A stretch of DNA of 10,662 nt from an uncultured Collinsella sp. (GTDB lineage: Bacteria > Actinomycetota > Coriobacteriia > Coriobacteriales > Coriobacteriaceae). Below the pieces are notes generated by a model. The model saw only the letters and a program-made list of their open reading frames with translations, had not been told where the DNA came from and did not search any database. Below, piece by piece: positions 5,659-10,662 of this stretch (the first letter of the stretch is position 1; every line of letters begins with the position of its first letter). The translations under genes were made by a program, and so were the position numbers. The stretch covers positions 1 through 10,662 of the forward strand of contig UQWG01000057.1 in assembly GCA_900544645.1 (NCBI GenBank). Direction: 5' to 3'.

Positions 5659-5689
5659 TTTAGTTGAATCGCTTCATTTAGTTGAAGCG
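5659..5689 (+). repeat. Direct repeats and hairpin upstream of adhE
   Basis: TTTAGTTGAA occurs at 5659-5668 and again at 5677-5686, 18 bases apart. A 7-bp hairpin CGCTTCA/TGAAGCG (5670-5676 and 5683-5689) overlaps the second copy, and TTTT follows. It could be a regulator site spaced at nearly two helical turns, or a weak terminator separating the mobile element from adhE. It does not match the Rex operator consensus I know. Confidence 0.45.
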
Positions 5690-5735
5690 TTTTAGTGTGC
5701 CTTTTACGGGAATCTTACCGTTCACCGAATAATTT

Positions 5736-5751
5736 CTTGCTATCATGCAAG
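5736..5751 (+). promoter_or_regulatory. adhE promoter -10 inside a palindrome
   Basis: The -10 box TATCAT (5741-5746) is preceded by TGC, giving an extended -10, and is bracketed exactly by CTTGC and GCAAG, an inverted repeat of 5 bp per arm. The -35 region is poor. Such a palindrome could be an operator at which a repressor blocks the -10. The predicted transcript starts near 5753. Confidence 0.5.
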
Positions 5752-5786
5752 GCGTAGGGTAAATCTCCGATCGCAAGGAGACACAA

Positions 5787-8435
5787 ATGGTGAAAAAGTC
5801 ACCGGAAAACACTACTCCCGCAATTGTGGACAACGTAGAGGCGCTTGAGGCTAAGCTCGCTCAGATGCGAGAGGCCCAGGCGCTTTTTGCTACGTACACG
5901 CAGGAGCAGGTCGACAAGATCTTCTATGAGGCCGCCATGGCCGCCAACAAGGCTCGTATCCCGTTGGCGAAGATGGCCATCGAGGAGACCGGCCGCGGCG
6001 TTCTTGAGGACAAGGTCATCAAGAACCACTACGCCGCAGAGTACATCTACAACGCTTACAAGAACACCAAGACCTGTGGTGTCCTGGAGCGCGACGAGGC
6101 TTACGGCATCACCAAGATCGCCGAGCCCATCGGCATCGTGGGCGCCGTCATCCCGACGACCAACCCCACCTCCACCGCGATCTTCAAGACGTTGATCTGC
6201 CTGAAGACCCGCAACGCCATCATCATCTCCCCGCACCCGGCTGCCGCCAAGTGCACCATCGCCGCCGCCAAGCTCGTGCTTGACGCCGCCGTCAAGGCCG
6301 GCGCCCCCGAGGGCATCATCGGATGGGTCGATGTCCCCTCCATCGAGCTGACCAACATGGTCATGCGCGACGTCGACATCATCCTCGCCACCGGTGGCCC
6401 GGGCATGGTCAAGGCCGCTTACTCCTCGGGCAAGCCCGCCCTGGGCGTTGGCGCCGGTAATACCCCGGTCGTCATCGACGACACCGCCGACGTGCTGCTC
6501 GCCGTCAACTCCATCATCCACTCCAAGACCTTCGACAACGGCATGATCTGCGCTTCCGAGCAGTCCGTGACCGTCATCGACACCATCTATGACCAGGTCA
6601 AGGCCGAGTTCCAGAAGCGCGGCTGCTACTTCGTCAAGCAGGGTGCCGAGATGGAGGCCCTGCGTGCCGCCATGTTCAAGAACGGCGCTCTCGACCACCG
6701 CATCCCCGGCATGGCTGCCGCCAAGATCGCCGAGCTCGCCGGCATCGAGGTTCCCGCCAAGACCAAGATCCTGATCGCCGAGGTCACCTCCACCGACCCC
6801 GCCAAGGAGGAGTTCTCCCACGAGAAGCTCTCCCCGGTCCTGGCCATGTACCACGCCAAGGACTTCCAGGAGGCCGTCGACAAGGCCGAGCACCTGGTGC
6901 TCGCCGGTGGCCCGGGCCACACCGCCTCTCTGTACGTGCACCCCGCCCAGGCCGAGAAGATCAGCCTGTTCGAGCACGTCATGAAGGCCTGCCGTATCGT
7001 CATCAACACCCCGTCCTCGCACGGCGGCATCGGTGACCTGTACAACTTTGGCATGAAGCCGTCTCTGACCCTGGGCTGCGGCTCCTGGGGCGGCAACTCC
7101 GTCTCCGAGAACGTTGGGGTGAAGCACTTGATCAACGTTAAGACTGTGGCCGAGCGCCGTGAGAACATGCTGTGGTTCCGCGCTCCCGAGAAGGTCTACT
7201 TCAAGAAGGGTTCCACGCCCGTCGCCCTCGACGAGCTGGGCAACGTCATGGGCAAGAAGCGCGCCTTCATCGTCACCGACCAGTTCCTCTTCAAGAATGG
7301 CAACACCCGCGCCATCGAGGCCAAGCTCGACGAGATGGGCATCGCCCACGACTGCTTCTACGACGTCGAGCCCGATCCGTCGCTGCAGTGCGCACGTCGC
7401 GGCGCCAAGCAGATGGCTCTCTTTGAGCCGGACGTCATCATCGCCGTCGGCGGTGGCTCCGCTATGGACGCCGGCAAGATCATGTGGATGATGTACGAGC
7501 ACCCCGAGTGCAAGTTTGAGGACATGGCCATGGACTTCATGGACATCCGCAAGCGTATCTTCACCTTCCCCGAGATGGGCAAGAAGGCCTACTTCGTCGC
7601 CGTCCCGACCTCTTCGGGTACCGGCTCCGAGTGCACGCCGTTCGCCATCATCACCGACAAGGAGACCGGCATCAAGTGGCCGCTCGCCGACTACGCGCTG
7701 CTCCCCAACATGGCTATCGTCGACGCCGACAACTGCATGACCGCCCCGCGCGGCCTGACCGCTGCCTCCGGCATCGACGTCATGACCCACGCCATCGAGT
7801 CCTACGTCTCCATCATGGCTTCCGACTACACCAAGGGCCTCTCCGAGCGCGCTGCCAAGCTCGTCTTTGAGAACCTGCCCTCCAGCTTCACGAATGGCGC
7901 CAAGGACCCGCACGCCCGCGAGGAGATGCACAACGCCTCCTGCATGGCCGGTATGGCCTTCGCCAATGCCTTCCTGGGCCTCAACCACTCCATGGCCCAC
8001 AAGCTCGGCGCCTTCCATCACCTGCCCCACGGCCTCGCAAACGCCGTCATCCTGACCCGCGTCATGCGCTACAACGCCGCCGAGGCTCCCGTCAAGATGG
8101 GTACCTTCTCCCAGTATCCTTACCCCAACGCGCTGCACAACTACGCCGAGATGGCCAAGTACTGCGGCATCGAGGGCAAGGACGACAAGGAGGTCTTCGA
8201 GAACTTCATCACGAAGCTCGAGGAGCTCAAGGACTTCATCGGCGTCAAGAAGACCATCGCCGACTACGGTGTTGACGAGCAGTACTTCCTCGACACCCTC
8301 GACGAGATGACCGAGCAGGCATTCAACGACCAGTGCACCGGCGCCAACCCGCGCTACCCGCTCATGAGCGAGATCAAGGAGCTCTACCTGGACGCCTACT
8401 ACGGCCGCGAGCCTCAGGACTACGCCGTCTGCTAG
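5787..8435 (+). CDS. adhE: Bifunctional acetaldehyde-CoA / alcohol dehydrogenase
   Basis: The 882-residue cytoplasmic fusion enzyme reduces acetyl-CoA to acetaldehyde and then to ethanol, using two NADH and so regenerating NAD+ in fermentation. The N-terminal half is the CoA-acylating aldehyde dehydrogenase, with IPTTNPTSTAIFK (about 122-134), GVGAGNTPVV (about 220-229) and the catalytic Cys255 in NGMICASEQS. The C-terminal half is an iron alcohol dehydrogenase, with GGGSAMDAGK (about 555-564) and metal ligands Asp664, His668, His734 and His748 in the usual spacing. Length is close to the 891 residues of the E. coli protein, which forms helical spirosomes. AAGGAG lies 6 bases before the ATG. 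Codon use is strongly biased to C-ending codons, consistent with high expression. The upstream palindrome and repeats suggest transcriptional control. Confidence 0.98.
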   Translation: MVKKSPENTTPAIVDNVEALEAKLAQMREAQALFATYTQEQVDKIFYEAAMAANKARIPLAKMAIEETGRGVLEDKVIKNHYAAEYIYNAYKNTKTCGVLERDEAYGITKIAEPIGIVGAVIPTTNPTSTAIFKTLICLKTRNAIIISPHPAAAKCTIAAAKLVLDAAVKAGAPEGIIGWVDVPSIELTNMVMRDVDIILATGGPGMVKAAYSSGKPALGVGAGNTPVVIDDTADVLLAVNSIIHSKTFDNGMICASEQSVTVIDTIYDQVKAEFQKRGCYFVKQGAEMEALRAAMFKNGALDHRIPGMAAAKIAELAGIEVPAKTKILIAEVTSTDPAKEEFSHEKLSPVLAMYHAKDFQEAVDKAEHLVLAGGPGHTASLYVHPAQAEKISLFEHVMKACRIVINTPSSHGGIGDLYNFGMKPSLTLGCGSWGGNSVSENVGVKHLINVKTVAERRENMLWFRAPEKVYFKKGSTPVALDELGNVMGKKRAFIVTDQFLFKNGNTRAIEAKLDEMGIAHDCFYDVEPDPSLQCARRGAKQMALFEPDVIIAVGGGSAMDAGKIMWMMYEHPECKFEDMAMDFMDIRKRIFTFPEMGKKAYFVAVPTSSGTGSECTPFAIITDKETGIKWPLADYALLPNMAIVDADNCMTAPRGLTAASGIDVMTHAIESYVSIMASDYTKGLSERAAKLVFENLPSSFTNGAKDPHAREEMHNASCMAGMAFANAFLGLNHSMAHKLGAFHHLPHGLANAVILTRVMRYNAAEAPVKMGTFSQYPYPNALHNYAEMAKYCGIEGKDDKEVFENFITKLEELKDFIGVKKTIADYGVDEQYFLDTLDEMTEQAFNDQCTGANPRYPLMSEIKELYLDAYYGREPQDYAVC

Positions 8436-8452
8436 TTTTAGCACGGTTTTTA

Positions 8453-8491
8453 ACGGCGGGGGTGCACGGGTGTTTCACACACCCCCGCCGT
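8453..8491 (+). terminator. Strong hairpin without U-tract between adhE and the kinase gene
   Basis: ACGGCGGGGGTG and CACCCCCGCCGT form a perfect 12-bp stem around a 15-base loop that can itself fold (GTG/CAC). The following bases CGCTTCTATC lack a T-run, so it is an incomplete intrinsic terminator. It may protect the adhE mRNA 3' end or reduce, rather than stop, read-through into the next gene 33 bases on. Confidence 0.6.
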
Positions 8492-8523
8492 CGCTTCTAT
8501 CGCATCGTTGAAAGGATGCAACC

Positions 8524-9288
8524 ATGCTGCTACCCGATTCCAAGACCGAGCTCGTCCGCCGTGGCAACAAGGTCGTTTACGACCTGGGCGACAAGATTGT
8601 CAAGGTCTTTAACGAGACCAAGCCTGTCTCCGACGTGTTCAACGAGGCTTTGAATCTTGCCCGCATCAATGAGTGCGGCATCCGCAGCCCCAAGGCTCTC
8701 GAGGTTTCCCAGCTCGAGAACGCCAACGGCTGGGCGCTCGTGACCGAGAAGGTTCCGGGCACCACCCTTGCCGAGAAGATGACTGCCGAGCCCCAGCGCT
8801 TTGGTGAGTACCTCGAGATGTTCGTCGACCTCCAGATCGAGATCCACGGCTACACCTCCCCGCTGCTCAACCGTCAGCGCGACAAGTACGCCCGCATGAT
8901 CGACAGCCTTGATCAGCTCAATGCCACCACGCGCTACAACCTTCAGGAGCGTCTGGACGGCATGACCAAGGAGTTCAAGGTCTGCCACGGCGACTTCAAC
9001 CCCTCCAACGTCATCGTCGGCGACGACGGCCAGCTCTATGTGTGCGACTGGGCACACGCCACCCAGGGCTCCCCTGCTGCCGACGTTGCCACCACCTACC
9101 TGCTCTTTGCCCTCAACAGCAAGGATCAGGCTGAGGCCTACCTGGAGCTCTACTGCGACCGCGCCGACATGCCCATGCAGGTCGTGCGTCAGTGGACGAG
9201 CATCGTCGCCGCTTCCGAGCTCGCTCGTAAGCGCAACGTGAACGATGAGTTCCTGAAGAACTGGATCGACGTCGTCGATTATCAGTAA
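8524..9288 (+). CDS. APH-fold phosphotransferase of unknown substrate
   Basis: The 254-residue protein belongs to the aminoglycoside phosphotransferase / choline kinase-like superfamily. A glycine-poor N-lobe has a candidate ATP-anchoring lysine in DKIVKVF (Lys24 or Lys27). The catalytic loop HGDFNPSNV carries His155, Asp157 and Asn162, and the metal-binding Asp175 lies in VCDWAHATQGSPAADVATTY, the usual replacement of the kinase DFG. It is therefore likely to be an active small-molecule kinase. Nothing visible identifies the substrate, and these features do not establish antibiotic resistance. AAAGGA lies 7 bases before the ATG. It is 88 bp behind adhE in the same direction without an obvious promoter, so it may depend on read-through. 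It ends at the strong terminator at 9321. Confidence 0.85.
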   Translation: MLLPDSKTELVRRGNKVVYDLGDKIVKVFNETKPVSDVFNEALNLARINECGIRSPKALEVSQLENANGWALVTEKVPGTTLAEKMTAEPQRFGEYLEMFVDLQIEIHGYTSPLLNRQRDKYARMIDSLDQLNATTRYNLQERLDGMTKEFKVCHGDFNPSNVIVGDDGQLYVCDWAHATQGSPAADVATTYLLFALNSKDQAEAYLELYCDRADMPMQVVRQWTSIVAASELARKRNVNDEFLKNWIDVVDYQ

Positions 9289-9320
9289 TATCTGAGCGAT
9301 TTATTTCGCATCGGAGGCAC

Positions 9321-9364
9321 AAGGAAAACCCCGCAGCTCGCATGGGCTGTGGGGTTTTCCTTTT
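9321..9364 (+). terminator. Intrinsic terminator of the APH-like kinase gene
   Basis: AAGGAAAACCCCGCAGC pairs with GCTGTGGGGTTTTCCTT (17 bp, one G-U wobble) around a ten-base loop, followed by further T's. It lies 33 bases after the stop codon. Confidence 0.92.
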
Positions 9365-9387
9365 AGATATCGAGGATGCCACAAGAT

Positions 9388-9436
9388 AAAAGGACGGCCC
9401 CGCATCTCCCCGATCTGGAGAAATGCGGGGCCGTCC
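9388..9436 (-). terminator. Intrinsic terminator of proS
   Basis: GGACGGCCCCGCAT and ATGCGGGGCCGTCC form a perfect 14-bp stem, topped by a CTCC/GGAG stem. On the minus strand it is followed by TTTTATCTT. It lies 31 bases after the proS stop codon and 24 bases from the opposing terminator of the kinase gene, so convergent read-through is blocked in both directions. Confidence 0.92.
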
Positions 9437-9466
9437 CGTATATCGAACTACAAGCGAAATCGTCGA

Positions 9467-10662
9467 TTAACGGCGTGCTGCCTTCACAAGCTCGGCGACC
9501 TTGGCGACGACCTCGTCGATCGCCACATCCTCGCGCTCACCCGTGGCACGGTCCTTGAGCTCAACGGTGCCATTCTTAAGGCCACGCTTACCCAGAACGA
9601 CCTGATACGGGAAGCCCATAAGGTCGTTGTCGGCAAACTTAAAGCCGGGACGCTCGTCGCGGTCGTCGACGACGACCTCGATACCCTCGGCGCACAGGCC
9701 ATCAACGATCTGCTCGCAGACGGTAGCGCACTCCTCCTTCTTGGGATCGAGCGGAATCACCGCGACCTCGTACGGGGCAACGGAGACCGGCCAGACGATG
9801 CCGTGCTCGTCGTTGTGCTGCTCCACGACGGCAGCAAGCGAGCGGGACACGCCCACGCCGTAGCAGCCCATGATGAGCGGCTTCTCCTTGCCGTCCTCGT
9901 CCATAAAGGTGGCACCCATGGCCTCGGAATACTTGGTGCCCAGCTGGAAGACCTGGGAGACCTCGATGCCTCGAGCAGCGGAGAGGGGCTTGCCGCAATG
10001 CGGGCAAGGATCGCCGGCAACGACGGTTACCAGGTCGGCCCACTCATCGACGGTAAAGTCGCGCTCGGGGCAGGCACCGGTAAAGTGATAGTCGACCTCG
10101 TTGGCACCGCAGGCCCACTGCTTGGAATCGCGCAGGCTCTCGTCGCACACCAGACGAATGCCATCGGGCAGGTTAACCGGTCCGATAAAGCCCTTGTGCA
10201 GACCGTTCGCCTGAAGCTCCTCGTCGGTCATCATGCGATAACCCTTGCCAAAGACATGCTCGGCCTTACAGTCATTGAGCTCGTGGTCGCCCGGAACGAT
10301 GGCCACGACCGGCTTGCCCTCGGCGTCGATGAGCGCCAGCGACTTGCGCGTACCGTTCTCGGGGAAACCGAAGAACTTTGCAACGGCCTCGATGGTGCCC
10401 ATGCCCGGAGTCTCGACCTTGGTAAGCGTACCGTCGCCAGGACCCTCGGTCACGACGACCTTGGTGCTTGCCGCCTCGTCATCGGCAGCAAAGCCGCAAT
10501 CGTCGCAGTAGACGAGCGAAGCCTCGCCGGCGTCGGCCAAAGCCATGTACTCGACGGAGGTATCGCCACCGATCTCACCGGAGTCGGCAACAACGGGCAG
10601 GGCCTTGATATAGCAGCGCTCGCAGATGTTAGCGTAGGCCTGCTTCATCTTGTCATACTCCT
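9467..10662 (-). CDS. proS: Prolyl-tRNA synthetase (partial, C-terminal part)
   Basis: This is the 3' part of a minus-strand gene whose start lies beyond the right window edge; 397 complete codons are visible. The reading frame stays open to the edge, with EYDK preceding MKQAYANICERCY, so the ATG at 10648 is internal and not the start. The product charges tRNA-Pro with proline. In order, the visible part has the end of the first class II catalytic segment, a bacterial-type editing (YbaK-like) insertion around VAIVPGDHELND and DGIRLVCDES, the returning catalytic part with RGIEVSQVFQLGTKYSEA and class II motif 3 GCYGVGVSRSLAAVVEQ, and the anticodon-binding domain (from about WPVSVAPYEVAVI to the end). 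The editing insertion indicates the long bacterial ProS form, which removes mischarged alanine. Confidence 0.97.
   Translation of the reverse strand, partial: EYDKMKQAYANICERCYIKALPVVADSGEIGGDTSVEYMALADAGEASLVYCDDCGFAADDEAASTKVVVTEGPGDGTLTKVETPGMGTIEAVAKFFGFPENGTRKSLALIDAEGKPVVAIVPGDHELNDCKAEHVFGKGYRMMTDEELQANGLHKGFIGPVNLPDGIRLVCDESLRDSKQWACGANEVDYHFTGACPERDFTVDEWADLVTVVAGDPCPHCGKPLSAARGIEVSQVFQLGTKYSEAMGATFMDEDGKEKPLIMGCYGVGVSRSLAAVVEQHNDEHGIVWPVSVAPYEVAVIPLDPKKEECATVCEQIVDGLCAEGIEVVVDDRDERPGFKFADNDLMGFPYQVVLGKRGLKNGTVELKDRATGEREDVAIDEVVAKVAELVKAARR

Noticed and set aside
5659..5751. A Rex (redox repressor) operator at adhE
   Set aside because: Neither the direct repeats nor the palindrome resembles the TTGTTAA-n4-TTAACAA type consensus.
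5799..8444. An 881-codon open frame antisense to adhE, rich in Gly, Val, Leu, Asp and His
   Set aside because: It mirrors the strongly C-ending codon use of adhE, has low-complexity composition, no recognisable domain and no ribosome-binding site. It is a compositional shadow.
8524..9288. An antibiotic resistance gene (aminoglycoside phosphotransferase)
   Set aside because: The fold is shared by many metabolic kinases. There is no mobile context around this gene and no similarity I can name to a characterised resistance enzyme.
10646..10648. proS starting at the ATG at 10648
   Set aside because: The frame continues upstream to the window edge, and the motif 1 part of the catalytic domain would be missing; this ATG is internal.

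Overview
The window comes from a high-GC bacterium. Gene content and sequence style (a pyrR-B-C-K-D operon with the PyrK-dependent class 1B dihydroorotate dehydrogenase, a zinc-ribbon type L28, and a large bifunctional AdhE) suggest an anaerobic gut actinobacterium of the class Coriobacteriia, most likely Collinsella. This placement is an inference from protein style, not from a database match.

Left part (1-3990, minus strand): a de novo pyrimidine operon, transcribed right to left as pyrR, pyrB, pyrC, pyrK and pyrD. pyrD runs off the left edge. The genes are tightly packed (pyrB and pyrC overlap, pyrK and pyrD abut), except for a 92-bp gap with a GC-rich hairpin between pyrC and pyrK. Ahead of pyrR lies a leader with a hairpin whose six-base loop is one base off the PyrR-binding consensus. 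An intrinsic terminator follows at once, so the leader looks like an attenuator run by the operon's own PyrR. The operon makes carbamoyl aspartate (PyrB), dihydroorotate (PyrC) and orotate (PyrD with PyrK).

Middle (4050-5640): a divergently transcribed rpmB (ribosomal protein L28) with two candidate promoters and a good terminator. Just beyond that terminator sits a REP-associated tyrosine transposase (RAYT, Y1/HUH family) on the minus strand, flanked by two 52-bp inverted repeats that match at 49 of 52 positions. Each repeat holds an internal hairpin between two copies of a GGGACAGAC motif. This arrangement is a 'REPtron'-like element of about 1.05 kb. The transposase ribosome-binding site can pair with a perfect upstream complement, as if translation were self-limited. 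This element and the pyr leader are the two least ordinary parts of the window.

Right part (5640-10662): adhE (plus strand; acetyl-CoA to ethanol, NADH reoxidation), with a palindrome centred on its -10 box and repeats further upstream. A strong GC-rich hairpin without a U-tract follows, then an APH-fold small-molecule kinase of unknown substrate. Two back-to-back terminators separate this kinase from the convergent proS (prolyl-tRNA synthetase), which runs off the right edge. Apart from the RAYT element, the genes are housekeeping or central fermentation genes. I saw no CRISPR array, tRNA, rRNA, phage gene or defence gene.
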